From: Aplidium turbinatum
Lineage: Eukaryota; Chordata; Ascidiacea; Aplousobranchia; Polyclinidae
NCBI GenBank assembly: GCA_918807975.1
Contig: OU964925.1
Coordinates: forward strand, 32,151,608-32,215,607
Length of the DNA stretch: 64,000 nt
Direction: 5' to 3'
Shown here piece after piece: positions 1-10,359 of this stretch. A model generated the notes under the pieces. That model searched no databases and was not told the DNA's origin. It worked only from the letters and a program-made list of their open reading frames with translations. Position numbers and translations under genes: made by a program. The stretch's first letter is position 1. Each line of letters begins with the position of its first letter.

Positions 1-1296
1 GATGCTGCCTGAAAGGTACTTCCATTATCGGAATAGATAGCATTAACCTGCCCACGTAAATCTGTAAACCTTGTAAAGGCAAGTAAAAAATCACTCAGCG
101 ACAATGACGTAACCAGCTCAACATGAATAGCGCGAGATGCCATACACGTGAACAAGAGTCCCCAAGCTTTTTTGTGACTTCTACCTTCAACAAAAGTTAA
201 AGGTCCAAGATAGTCTAAGCCGCAATCAAAAAAGGGTTTCCTATGCCCAGTTGTGCGAGACAAAGGTAAATCAGACATGAGCTGCCTTATAGATCGAGCT
301 TTCTCAATCGCGCATACACCACAGTCATTAAGATACCTCTTCACGGAGGCATTACCATTAGCGATCCAAAACTTCTGTCGCGTAGACAACAAAGTGTGCT
401 GTACTCCACAGTGCGCATTTCCATTATGATGCGACAGTACAACAAGCCTAGTGAAGGGGTGCTTCGAAGGCAAAACAATCGGATGCTTTGCTTCAAGAGA
501 GATCTCGGGAGAATTACTTAAGCGCCCTTCAATGCGGATTACACCAGCGTCATCTACACAAGGTCTGTACTTTTTAAGTGAACGTAATTCTTTCAAGCGT
601 TCCTTCTCACGTTGCGAAGCGCCAACACTACCTCGCTTTATCACTTCCTCAAGGGCATCCGGCGATCGTTTGGTCATTAAATGTACCACATCGCCATACA
701 CGCTCTTCTGAACAAACTTCACAGCCAACTCTGAAGCACTGTTAAGATAAGATGCATCCAGTTTTGGCTTCACAAAGCTACGCTTTCTCGTTTTACAGCA
801 CAAAAATTCAACAAAAGCAACCAAATAAGCGATTCTCTTTTTCATAACATACAAAGAAGGTGCGGCCTCGATCAATCTGTGAAGACCACCCTGTCCAACG
901 TCAAGCGACTCCTCTTCGTCACGAAGATATAGGCTATGGACAGGTACTGGAGTGGCATTTTCTACAGATGGAATTTCCTCACACTGGTAGAGAAGACTAG
1001 AACCATTTAACCACAACTCTCGAAATTCTTTCTTTGTAATAAGATTTGGCATTGTGCCAACATCAGCTGGGTTCACATCGGTAAGGCAAAAACGCCAATC
1101 CTGGGCTCCAGACAACAATAAAATATGCTCAACTCGACGCGTAATAAACTTATTCAAACGTAAATCAGGGTTTTTAACCCACTGCAACACAGTACGAGAA
1201 TCACACCAAAAATACTTAAGGCAGTCGGGCATCTTGAATGCCTCGTAGGCCTGCTTCACGAGTCTTGCTGTATTCAAAGCGGCAACAAGCTCTTTC
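1..1296 (-). mobile_element. BEL/Pao fossil: RNase H and integrase part
   Basis: On the minus strand this stretch carries an RNase H-like segment (around 1100-1250), an H2C2-type zinc-binding integrase motif (around 290-440, with HHNGNAHCG and CGVCAIEKA) and the beginning of the integrase catalytic core (around 1-230, ending in SDNGSTF at the window edge). The order is normal for BEL/Pao pol. It is part of the fossil element and no complete gene is present. Confidence 0.75.
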
Positions 1297-2958
1297 CTAG
1301 CTATCGGCCAAGAAAACTGATTTTTTTACAACAATGGTAGATTTACCCAGAACGAAAGACACACTCGGAACTCCGTTAACCAGTCTACGTAAGTAAACAA
1401 CAGAAGAGAAAGCTTGATTCGAAGCATCACTAAACCCATGCAATTGATATGAAACAATATCATCCGGACTGCACACACCAGAGTTTGCAAAATACCATCT
1501 CGGTAACGAAAAATCCTTAAGCAAGACCAAAGAGCGAAGCCACGACTCCCACTCTTTAACAAAGCTATCAGGGTCCTCGGTGTCCCAATCAAACTTGTCT
1601 ATCGCCAATTGCTGAAGTATAAGGCGTGCTTTTAGAAAAAATGGCGCTCCAAAGCCTAGCGGATCAAAATTTTGTCCAAGCTGACTGAGCATACTTCGGC
1701 GCGTGTGTTTAGTTAAGGGCTTTAAGGAACATGCGATACGCATCTCGTCAGACTCGGTTTGCCACACACAACCCAATGTCTTCGCTGATGGCAAAGTCAT
1801 ATTTTCAGTCTGAAAGTCAATGTCACGAATCAAAGGTGAAAGCATCTCATTATCCAAATTTGACAAGACAATCATAGCTTCCTTGTTAGCACTCCACTTA
1901 CCAAGTTTAAACCCACGGCTATCAAACAAAGCAATTGATTCATGAGTGATTTGCTGAGCTTCCTCTAAGCTATCAGCCGAAAATATAAAATCATCCATGT
2001 ACATATTATTTGCAATATTGCAGAGAGTCAATTCACCAGCACTGCTGGGATTCTGCTCGATCATTTTCTTTATAGCCAAGCAAGCGATATACGGGCTACT
2101 CTTTATTCCCCAAGGGTGTACACAAAAACGAAATGGTACCATCCTACCATTTTCAAGGTCATCATCTTCAAACCACAATATGCGAAACAAATCCCTTTGC
2201 GACTCAGGTAACTTTATTTGAAAGAAGCATTTAGTCACATCAGCCATGAGACCAAATCTACCAAGCCGAAATCTAGCCAAGAGATCTACCAGAGGGTTTA
2301 ACAAGTCAGGACCCGAAAACATTACATCATTAACACAAGTTCCTCGAAATTCAGACTTGCCATCGTAAACAATGCGCTTTTTTAATTGTGACGTAACAAA
2401 GTATGGTAAATACCATTCAAATCCCTTGACATTTCCTGCTTCATCAGTACGCTCAATATAGCCATTTGATTTAAGATCTTTCATGGTGTCAGTAAGGAAA
2501 TCACGAAGTTCAGGTTGTTTTAAAGCCTTCTTCCTTAAAGCAGCAACTCTATCTGACGCCAACACAAAATTGTTAGGTAGATCAATATCTTCCTTCAACG
2601 GAACAGGTATCTCAAATCGACCATCTTTCAACGCAATATTCGGTTCAACAAGTTCTCTAGCCAAAATGTCATTGCGAGACAATTCACAGGTTTCATTTTG
2701 CAAGGTCAAATCCTGAATGACTTTATTCAGGTCTGCTATTTCCATATCACGAGACTCAATTTTACGCTGAAAGCCAGAGATGACATCCGACTCTGAAGAC
2801 GTCTGCACTCTGCACACTTTAGCAACGCTTTCATCTAAGGGTGACTTACCACCACAAGCCAACCAACCGAGAGGAGTGAGCAAAGCATGTGGTTCACTAC
2901 GATTTTCACCAACACGCTCTTTTTTTGCACACATCAAATAAGCGTTGTCGTTGCCAAT
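1297..2958 (-). mobile_element. BEL/Pao fossil: reverse transcriptase part
   Basis: Long minus-strand coding stretch with BEL/Pao reverse transcriptase hallmarks: LPYFVTSQLKKRIVYDG, the block GRFGLMADVTKCFFQIKL and the catalytic MYMDDFIF, followed by the connection region typical of Pao elements (LGCVWQTESDEM) and a C-terminal stretch ending in HGFSDASNQAF, which begins the RNase H fold. It belongs to the fossil element. A SINE abuts its upstream side. Confidence 0.85.
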
Positions 2959-2960
2959 CA

Positions 2961-3266
2961 GCAGTGGCCGAGTGGTTAGCGCGTTGGGCTCGCAGTCGAG
3001 AGCCTGCATGTTCGACTCCAGCCACCCGCACTTGCTGTTGTTTCTCTGGGCAAGAAACTTTACGATAATTGCCTCTACCCAGTGATCGATTTCGAGTAAT
3101 GGGTAGTACCAAATTTAAGTCATAAGTAGAGTAGACAACCGGAAAATCAGACATTGCTGTCGGCTGCAGCGTGGGTCAGGTGTATGTCGGAAGGCGTACA
3201 CCGATGCATAGCGCTCAAGTCCGCTTTCCCGCAATGCAGGATAAAGATAAACAAACAAAACAAACA
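2961..3266 (+). repeat. SINE-A (tRNA-Ser/Leu-like head) inside the BEL fossil
   Basis: A 306-bp SINE. Its head has a pol III A box (TGGCCGAGTGGTTAG) and a B box (GTTCGACTCC) like class II tRNAs (Ser/Leu type). A unique body follows, ending in CGCAATGCAGGATAAAGATAA and an ACAA-rich tail. Near-identical copies lie at 25151-25451 (+) and 41079-41378 (-), which fixes the family boundaries. It is inserted in the BEL pol region in the antisense orientation. No clear target duplication is visible at this copy. Confidence 0.9.
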
Positions 3267-3339
3267 GTACATCTACAGTACTACAATCATTCAAATGAAA
3301 CATATTCACGTCATGAAAATGACGGAAACCATTTAAATC

Positions 3340-3741
3340 TTGTTTATGCGGTAAAGTTTTAACATCGTCAGCCCAAGCTGGGTTAACCACCGAAGTTATA
3401 TCACAAAACAGTTCATCTGTCTCTAACGACTGGATGTTGAGTTTGACAAGGTCAGCATAAGTAGCTTTCTGACCAGCCAGGGTATCCATTTTAAACGACG
3501 CTTTATCGTACGGTTTAAGATCAAGTTCACACACCAAATCACTCGAAACAAACGTCAACTGCGAACCAGGATCATGCTGACAATACACCAACTTCGATTT
3601 GCCAGTCATTGGATTCAAAACACGAGCAACAGTAACGCGGTTAAAGGCTGCTTTAACATTTCCAATCTTAACATTACGCACAGGAACTCTGGCACGAGCA
3701 TCATCTTTCCCAACAGAATCCAGAGAATCATGTGACGTCAC
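3340..3741 (-). mobile_element. BEL/Pao fossil: aspartic protease-like part
   Basis: Minus-strand coding stretch that resembles the DUF1758-type retropepsin region of BEL/Pao elements: HDPGSQLTFVSSDLV holds a D-x-G-S type active-site motif, followed by LAGQKATYADLVKLNI. It sits between the P-type insertion and the SINE insertion, in its expected place between gag and RT. Part of the broken element. Confidence 0.7.
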
Positions 3742-3817
3742 ATAAAAATCATGCAGAAGAAAATAGTGTTTCCTATCGTTGTTAGGCCCACACTTACGAC
3801 AGTTATTTGCATGAACG

Positions 3818-3913
3818 CAAGACGGACTATATTAGAGGCCATGACAACGTACAATGGGATTGTTAAAACTGGGGGCAGATAGTGACGTCATAGTGCCATT
3901 GTCTTCAATTGAA
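3818..3913 (+). repeat. P-type element terminal inverted repeat, low-coordinate end
   Basis: 96-bp inverted repeat. It matches the reverse complement of 5840-5934 almost perfectly, with one extra T near base 15 and a G/A difference around base 37. It starts with CAAGACGG directly after the 8-bp duplication CATGAACG. Confidence 0.92.
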
Positions 3914-4493
3914 CCGTACGTTAGGCTAATATTTATAACATTGAAACTAAAGCTGTGGCACTGTGTGGCAGCTTTAAAAAATTAATATGTTGTTACAGAA
4001 CGGTAGCCTACTGAAAGTTGAAATACAAATCACCAAGTACGCTAATCGTCTTGTAAACAATTTATATATTTTTTAATCTCGAATCAAACGGGCCCACTAC
4101 AAACTTGTTAAAGGAAAAATACAATTAAATCGTTCGTTTGATATTGTACCACACCAACATTGAAAATTGCGATGGATCAGCCATGATAACACTGAGATAT
4201 TTAAAAAAGTGGTAACTTCACTAGCAAAAACTATCTAAAAAAACAATGCACCAGCTACTCGTAGCCAAGACTCGCTTAGAAGATTAATTGTTAACGTGTA
4301 AAAAGTAAGGTATCATTCACTAAGCCTTATAAACAAGTCGATATCGAGACAAGGCTGATACGCATCATCTTTAGTATATAATTTGACTAATATGCTAACC
4401 CGACTTATTGTAGTATTAATGAGAACACTCAAGAAAAAAAATTGATAAATATCCAGAAAAGCTCATAAACTAACGTTAACTAGTCTATGATAA

Positions 4494-5336
4494 TTAATTC
4501 GCAAGCTTGAGAATTGTAAGTGTTCTAGTACTGGGCAACTTGAAATCCCGTCTCAGTCGGTTGTATGAGCTTCTGGACAAAGAAAAATATTCGAAGGACC
4601 TAACGATTGTTTCCACAGTGTATTTCTTTTCCACAGCCTGCATAAAATTCATAGATTTCGTCTGTTGCAAAAGAATACTTTGTTGATGAGATAATGCAAG
4701 AATCTCACAGCTTCTTGAATTTGTGACCATCTGGAACATTTAATTGCTGATAGAGACGTTATAGAGCATTTTACTCCAGAATGAAATGCTTCAAAGCTCA
4801 GATTGTCATCAATTCTTAACACAAACTTGGGTATATCGGAATCTTGCATAAATTCCTTGCATTGAAAAACAAGCGTCTGATGAGCCCGAAATACAACATC
4901 ATCACCTGCTAAAAAAGGAAATTGGACACTAAAAGCATTAGCCAGGACATTTTCAAAGCTCACAATAATGTCACTTTTGTCAAAACTTGGTAATTCATCA
5001 ACAGGGTGATTGTGAGTTCCACTTAACGCCCTTTGAGTACTTCTAGGAAGAAATGGTGAGAAAGAAACTAAACTCAAACGGACACAGGGAAACACAGATG
5101 GTGGATACAAAGGTCTTACTTTCCCATACTTGATAGCCTAGTGGTAGGATAGTTTTCTGGCCAATGGCGTTCACAAACGAAGGTGTCCTTTGAATCCGGA
5201 ATATTATCCCTTGGAATAGTGGCAAGCCATCTATCACGCGTTCCATCGGTTGGCATTTAGGCAGTTTAAACACTGCAACTTTATTTTCTTCACTATAATT
5301 TCTATTGCACTTAAAGACACAGCACTTCTTAACCAC
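4494..5336 (-). pseudogene. P-element-like (THAP) transposase remnant
   Basis: Three overlapping minus-strand reading frames make up the remains of one transposase. The first (5336 downward) begins with the THAP zinc finger cysteines CCVFKCNRN followed by VAVFKLPK. In a neighbouring frame the second half of the C2CH motif reads VCERHW, followed by the THAP-typical segment KVRPLYPPSVFP. The middle part (about 4740-5050) is acidic and unassigned. The last part carries YNRLRRDFKLPSTRTL, a motif typical of P-element and THAP9-like transposases. At least one frameshift lies inside the THAP domain near 5170-5190 and another near 4740. No ATG is seen in frame for the THAP start, and the catalytic C-terminus is absent. 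Family transposases usually exceed 700 residues. Confidence 0.82.
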
Positions 5337-5839
5337 ATTTACAAGAGTAGGCTACTAATATATCACAAACAATGCTTCACAACGTAAAACAAATCAAATA
5401 TTAGATTGAATCAAATATAGACTTATTAGGACGTTAAATAGCCTATCCATCAAGGCTGTTCGAAACAAACATATTTCGAAATACGGGTACTTACGGTGCA
5501 TCCTGACTCATTACTAGTAAGGTAACCGGGTTGCTCAAGGGTAGATCCTCCGCCCTTATAGCTCAAATGACGACCAGCAATTCAATTAGGCTATGCTTGG
5601 ATTTTGAAACGATTAAAAAACATATTTTGAAATACCAAAACAAATCAAAGTAGGCTATTTCTATTTCAAATATCGATCTATCTCATCCTTATGCTGATAT
5701 AGGACACTGATAAATCACATTCCTACCAAGTTTAGAGTTGTAGCTTAAGTAGGCTACTGTACCGGTACTCATTAAAGTAAAATAATTCCTGACTACCCTG
5801 AACTAAACGCACTGCAAAATGGAAGCATCTGTAGAGAAA

Positions 5840-5934
5840 TTCAATTGAAGACAATGGCACTATGACGTCACTATCTGCCCCCAGTTTTAACAATCCTATT
5901 GTACGTTGTCATGGCCTCTATATAGTCCGTCTTG
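5840..5934 (-). repeat. P-type element terminal inverted repeat, high-coordinate end
   Basis: 95-bp partner of 3818-3913. It ends in CCGTCTTG directly before the second copy of the duplicated target CATGAACG. Confidence 0.92.
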
Positions 5935-5942
5935 CATGAACG

Positions 5943-7078
5943 CAATCCCTAACCATATGCTGGCGCAAACAATTCAAGCATTTGCCAGCTTTCACAATGA
6001 CATCTCTCCGATCTTTAGGTGTCAAGCGCAAAAATTCTTTACAATTAGACAAAAAATGATATTCAACTTGACCACGTGACGAACAACAAATGCATGCCGG
6101 TAGGTTTTTACGTCTGGCTTCACCACCGCGCGGTGCGCCAACAACAGTCGAGTACTGCGAACTCCCTGACATCACATCATCATGGGGTTTTACGGACGTC
6201 TGCCTAACCGGACATGAAGGCAATTTTCCTTTGCCAAACTTTTTAAAATGCTGCGACTCACCAGAATCGCCCATTAGCATAATGCTAAAATCAGTCGACT
6301 TACGCGTTTCCTCTCGTACAACAAATTCAAACAAACTCTGAAAAGTAGGCTCATCAGTGCCACCATACTGATCACCTAAAAAGTCAAGATAACGCTGCTT
6401 AGCGTCAAACGGGAGTCGCTTAGCCAAATCCAAAACAAAACGTCCTTCCAATTTGTCACGCTGACCATAAGCTTGCGCGTAAAGCAAACACTGCGATAAT
6501 TCATCTTTAAACTCTTTCAGATCACTGGAAGAGGTCGAAGTCAATTTGCTACCATAGCGATACTTTCTAATTTCTGATTCTGCGAAAAGACCTCCACGAA
6601 CCCCAAAACGCTGGGACAAGCGAGCTAACGACATTTCTATCCTGTCTTCCTCTGACAAGCCAGGGGTGTCAGAAACCAAATTAGCAATCGTTTGCGCAGC
6701 TGTCCTAACACAAGCTGCTTGTAACAAAGTCAAACAAGTCCCCTTAAAGGGCGAAGCTGCCATTAAGGCCGTAACACGATTTTTAAAGAAGATAAATGGC
6801 ATATTATTACCATCGTAACCAATCAAGGCCGCCTTATCGAAAAACGTCCTACTATTTTGGTATTCAAAAAAGCAATCCTGCTGTTGAGAACTCGATTTAG
6901 CGGGAGAAGACAAGCTATATCCCTTAAGGGGCTGAGTGGGCTCAGTCACATGCACAGCCCGATCACGATCCTCACACACGTTAAAATCATTAGACGCGAT
7001 ACGCCTCTCACAACCACCCAAATTACGTGTAGCTGGGCGATCAAAACCTAGCGGCGCAGAAAACTGTGAAGGGGGCAA
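5943..7078 (-). mobile_element. BEL/Pao fossil: gag core and zinc knuckle region
   Basis: Minus-strand coding stretch with the DUF1759-like gag core of BEL/Pao elements (FFDKAALIGYDGNNMPFIFF, then ARLSQRFG), followed by a cysteine/histidine region (CICCSSRG, CKEF, CLNCLRQHMVRDC) that matches the nucleic-acid-binding knuckles after this core. The P-type transposon lies at its 3' side. Part of the broken element. Confidence 0.8.
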
Positions 7079-7225
7079 AGCATTACTACTAATGGCGGCC
7101 CCGTGACCTGTACGCTCTGGGGGAGGAGTTCGGTTGTAATTCGCAGACCTTGGCTCTACAGCATTCGGAAGACCCTTAGCCGCGGCCCCGAGACCTCCTG
7201 AAACAGCTGGAAAACGTGTGGATTA

Positions 7226-8043
7226 CCCTGGTCCACTCACAGGTTGAACGGGCGTTTGGAAAAGGTTATGTAAATTAAACTGCGATTGATGTTCATTTCT
7301 GGAATGCCTAGAAGAGCCCTTCTTAGAGCTACGCCGAGAGCCCACCTCTGATCGATATTCAGCTAAAACTACCTCTTTACGTTGTTCAGCCCTCAACTGA
7401 GCGTCTTTGAATGCGAACTCAGCAGCTCTCGCGGCAGCTTCAGCTCGAATGGCCTCAGCTCTCGCGGCAGCCTCAGTTCGTATGGCCTCAGCTCTCGCGG
7501 CAGCCTCAGCTCGAATGGCCTCAGCTTGTATCTGGAGCTCCTCTCGTCTTAGCTGCAGGTTAATTTGTGCCACTATCCGAGACGAAGTCCTAGACATCCC
7601 AGTGCTTACATTTGAGGCGCTATCCTCAGGATGTATGTCAGCATCCAACATATCTGAGAACTCACTTTCTTTTTGTTCAAAGTTATTTTTTAACGAGTTA
7701 AATTCGGGATCTACCCTATCACGAAGTTCTGCCAAGATTGCAGAGTTAAAGATTTTAGTCGAAAGAGCATGGAAATGCCGTAATTCCTCTTCTAAAGTAG
7801 ATAACTTAGATCTAAAATTTAACAGTTCCTGCTTATCACTCAAAGAACCTAGGGCTACAGAAAGTTCCCCAATTTCAGTCAAAATATCCCTTCTAAGATG
7901 CCGGGCCTCTCGAACTGACTTAGCCTCATCGTTACTGGGTCCCTCCCCAGAATGGCCTGCCCGACCGCAAAGAACATCATCAGGCTTAAACTCAGTCGAG
8001 TCTACGGCGGTCGAGTCCTTGTCGCCACCGAGTGTAGACATAT
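7226..8043 (-). mobile_element. BEL/Pao fossil: gag N-terminal coiled-coil part
   Basis: Minus-strand coding stretch from an ATG near 8041 (MSTLGGDKDST). A predicted coiled coil contains three tandem copies of the unit AEAIRAEAAARA (about 7420-7530), followed by a basic, serine-rich tail. BEL gag proteins often start with a charged coiled coil before the DUF1759 core, and the core follows directly at 5943-7078. Upstream, the frame stays open into the neighbouring inverted repeat, which is probably chance. Confidence 0.7.
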
Positions 8044-8101
8044 TAAATGTTGGGGCTAAATTAACAATTAAAAAAATTAATACAGAAATGAAATAGATAC
8101 A

Positions 8102-8148
8102 TAATTTCAAACGTTTTCGGCAAAACTTTCTGCCCTCTTCAGGAAAAT
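8102..8148 (-). ncRNA. Hammerhead-like ribozyme motif (left arm)
   Basis: Reverse complement of the motif at 8780-8826: CTGAAGA, a stem II of about seven pairs, then GAAAACGTTTG. It is described under the right-arm copy. Confidence 0.5.
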
Positions 8149-8779
8149 ATCTTAATTCATCTAAACAAAACAATTATTCGTGAAATGTTAATAATAAATG
8201 ACTGAAATTCAATAAAACTGCACTGACCTGCGTACAAGCAACAACTGACGAACAAACACAAAAGGTGGTAGCAATCTGTCATAATTATGCGGGAGTGTGG
8301 TCATGAGACGAGATAGTGAGCGGACAACATAACATAAAATAAACGTAAGCTAATACAAATTCAACAAAAAAGATGCCCCTCCAGCGAATAATTCAATAAT
8401 CGAATAATCAGAATAATCCAACATCAAATTTACATTAGATTCATTCAAAATAATTCGCAACTGTCAATCGGAGTTTGAAACTAAAATTCATGAGGCACTC
8501 CAAATAAAGCAGCACAACCCCAGGCTCAACAAACAATTATTCGCTGGAGGGGCATCTTTTTTGTTGAATTTGTATTAGCTTACGTTTATTTTATGTTATG
8601 TTGTCCGCTCACTATCTCGTCTCATGACCACACTCCCGCATAATTATGACAGATTGCTACCACCTTTTGTGTTTGTTCGTCAGTTGTTGCTTGTACGCAG
8701 GTCAGTGCAGTTTTATTGAATTTCAGTCATTTATTATTAACATTTCACGAATAATTGTTTTGTTTAGATGAATTAAGAT

Positions 8780-8826
8780 ATTTTCCTGAAGAGGGCAGAA
8801 AGTTTTGCCGAAAACGTTTGAAATTA
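8780..8826 (+). ncRNA. Hammerhead-like ribozyme motif (right arm)
   Basis: The core CUGAAGA (8786-8792) fits the hammerhead consensus CUGANGA. Stem II can form GGCAGAA/UUUUGCC with one G-U pair. The second core GAA follows, then the self-complementary AACGUU, which would serve as a short stem III in a dimer. Stem I could pair UUUC before the core with GAAA after it. The cleavage triplet would end in U, which is weaker than the usual C. The fold was drawn by eye only. Confidence 0.5.
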
Positions 8827-8854
8827 TGTATCTATTTCATTTCTGTATTAATTT

Positions 8855-10359
8855 TGAATTATGCAATTCAATGTTATTAAGTTGTTATCGATTGTCTGTC
8901 TATGGTTTTTAAAAAGTACCTCTCTACCAAAGCTATAAAAAAATTAAGTTACACAAACACACAAATTTATTAGGCTGCAGTAGTTATAAAAAACTTAACT
9001 GCAAAGACCGTAAAAATACAAAAAAGAATTTAAATGCACGATACCGTAGCTGTACGAGTATGAGGTCCTAAAGTCCACAAAACTTGCTTGGATTCTTCCA
9101 CTTGAATCTACAAGCACAGATGGATTGTCTTTTAATCTTCTTTCTTGCCAATGAATGTCAAAGTTATTTTTCTTCAGTACCAAACTGAGAAGAAATGTCT
9201 TTACTTTTCTTTGCTTCTGTAAGAGTGTAGACTACCAACCAACGAATCTTCTTTTATTATTTCTTGTACTTCTAAGTAGTTCTTCTGCACTAGCTGACAA
9301 CAAACACGTCGTTTATTTTTTATGTCTTCAAGTGCTTCTTGGCCTACCAGCTAACAAAAATCGTCTTTTATTTTTTATGGTCACAGCGGTAAACCATAAT
9401 CTCTTCGTGGGAAAGTTGTAACATAAAGTTCCCGGATCCGTTTGTCTGCATGTAGTGACCGAAAAGAAACACTCCTTGAAACGTCTATTCTTTAAGTGTA
9501 TTCCTGTAAAATTAGCCCGCGGCTATCGAAATCGAAATGCAACGCCTTGCACCTCTAAAAACTGTCACTACGATACAGATTACTTGGGTAAAAGACGGAG
9601 AGTTTGTCCAGCTAGCAAGCACCAAATAAACCAGTTAAATGTGCGACCGACTTCCAGCAAACAACTTCAAGAATGAATCAGAAAAATTTGTGATAACTCA
9701 AAGGCACGCCAGCAGTTAGCTCGACGCAACATTTCATGTTAAAACAGGTTTCAACAGGTTTGACACAGGTCTTACGAACGATGGCGCAATTTTGGCTCAT
9801 GTTTTAGGAATTTCCATGACGTAATATTCAGTAGACTTGAACGGTTTTTATATGACGTTTGACCAGGCGAACAACCGTCTGGAACAATACCTAATAATAC
9901 CTCAAATTTGTTACTTGTTTCAATGGAATAATCTTATGTCGTATTGTCATAGTCGATTAGAAGTGGGGGCAAAGAGTGTGTCATCTTTTGTAGCCGAAGC
10001 TTTAATGTTGCTTTTAGCAGTTGGTGGTCGGTACCACAGTCAGCTCCCGGATAGGTTTTTACTTTTTTAATGCTGCTTCTCCATTTTTGTGAGATCATGA
10101 TATAATCAATTTGATTTCGTGTTTTTCCATCGGGTGGCTATAAATGACTATAACTAATAACTATATTTGATTTAATATGAAAATTTACATATTTTTCACT
10201 TTACAGAACCTTTCCACTTTCACATTATTAGTTAGCATTGAATTACCGAGCGACTTTGGTGCGTCGGTTTCATGTTGAATATTTGCTGCTAAAGTTGCAG
10301 AGCGTGTCATTGTGACACGTCATCATGTGTTCCTGTGACGTCACCATGGCTGTTTGCAG
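8855..10359. other. No recognised gene; AT-rich sequence with a weak tandem duplication
   Basis: No convincing coding exon was found. Around 9250-9380 two imperfect copies of a roughly 70-bp unit end in TTTATTTTTTATG. A tight TGACGTCA-rich stretch (10310-10400) precedes the exon at 10360. The first exons of the gene ending at 17884 were expected here but were not found. Confidence 0.5.

Larger units (their letters stand above)
3818..5934 (-). mobile_element. P-type DNA transposon (internally deleted) inserted in the BEL fossil
   Basis: A 2117-bp element flanked by a perfect 8-bp target duplication CATGAACG (3810-3817 and 5935-5942). Its terminal inverted repeats are about 95 bp (3818-3913 and 5840-5934) and differ by two or three changes. 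They begin CAAGACGGACTAT and include TGACGTCATAGTGCCATTG. The 8-bp duplication plus a THAP-domain transposase remnant on the minus strand identify the P superfamily. The length is short for a full P element, and nothing resembling the catalytic C-terminal half is visible between 3914 and 4490, so this is an internally deleted, non-autonomous copy. The near-identical ends suggest it is younger than its BEL host. Confidence 0.92.
1..8043 (-). mobile_element. BEL/Pao retroelement fossil, cut by left window edge
   Basis: A BEL/Pao-type element read on the minus strand. Parts in order: gag with an N-terminal coiled coil (about 7226-8043), the gag core and zinc-knuckle region (about 5943-7078), an aspartic-protease-like part (about 3340-3741), reverse transcriptase (about 1500-2700), RNase H (about 900-1300) and integrase (about 1-650). 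The element continues past position 1, so its 3' end and 3' LTR are not seen, and no convincing 5' LTR is visible above 8043. It is broken: a SINE (2961-3266) and a P-type DNA transposon (3818-5934) lie inside it, and there are a handful of smaller breaks. The two nested insertions and the scattered decay suggest it is not recent. Family assignment rests on domain order and on the BEL-type RT motif MYMDDFIF. Confidence 0.9.
8074..8854. repeat. 320-bp inverted repeat with 141-bp spacer, hammerhead-like motif in each arm
   Basis: Left arm 8074-8393 and right arm 8535-8854 are near-perfect reverse complements, separated by a 141-bp AT-rich spacer without coding potential. Each arm carries a hammerhead-like core (see 8780-8826 and 8102-8148). 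Ribozyme-bearing inverted arrangements are known from Penelope-like retroelements and retrozymes, but no reverse transcriptase was found here. The repeat abuts the 5' side of the BEL gag, so it may have inserted in that element's leader or beside it. Confidence 0.85.

Noticed and set aside
2961-3040. tRNA-Ser/Leu gene
   Set aside because: The tRNA-like head lacks a complete fold and is continuous with the SINE-A body, as in two other copies.
7407-8096. Alanine-rich plus-strand frame of 229 residues
   Set aside because: It is the opposite strand of the coiled-coil part of the BEL gag; the repeat unit stays open on both strands.
8074-8854. LTR pair of the BEL element
   Set aside because: The two copies are inverted, not direct, and carry ribozyme motifs; LTRs would be in direct orientation flanking the coding region.
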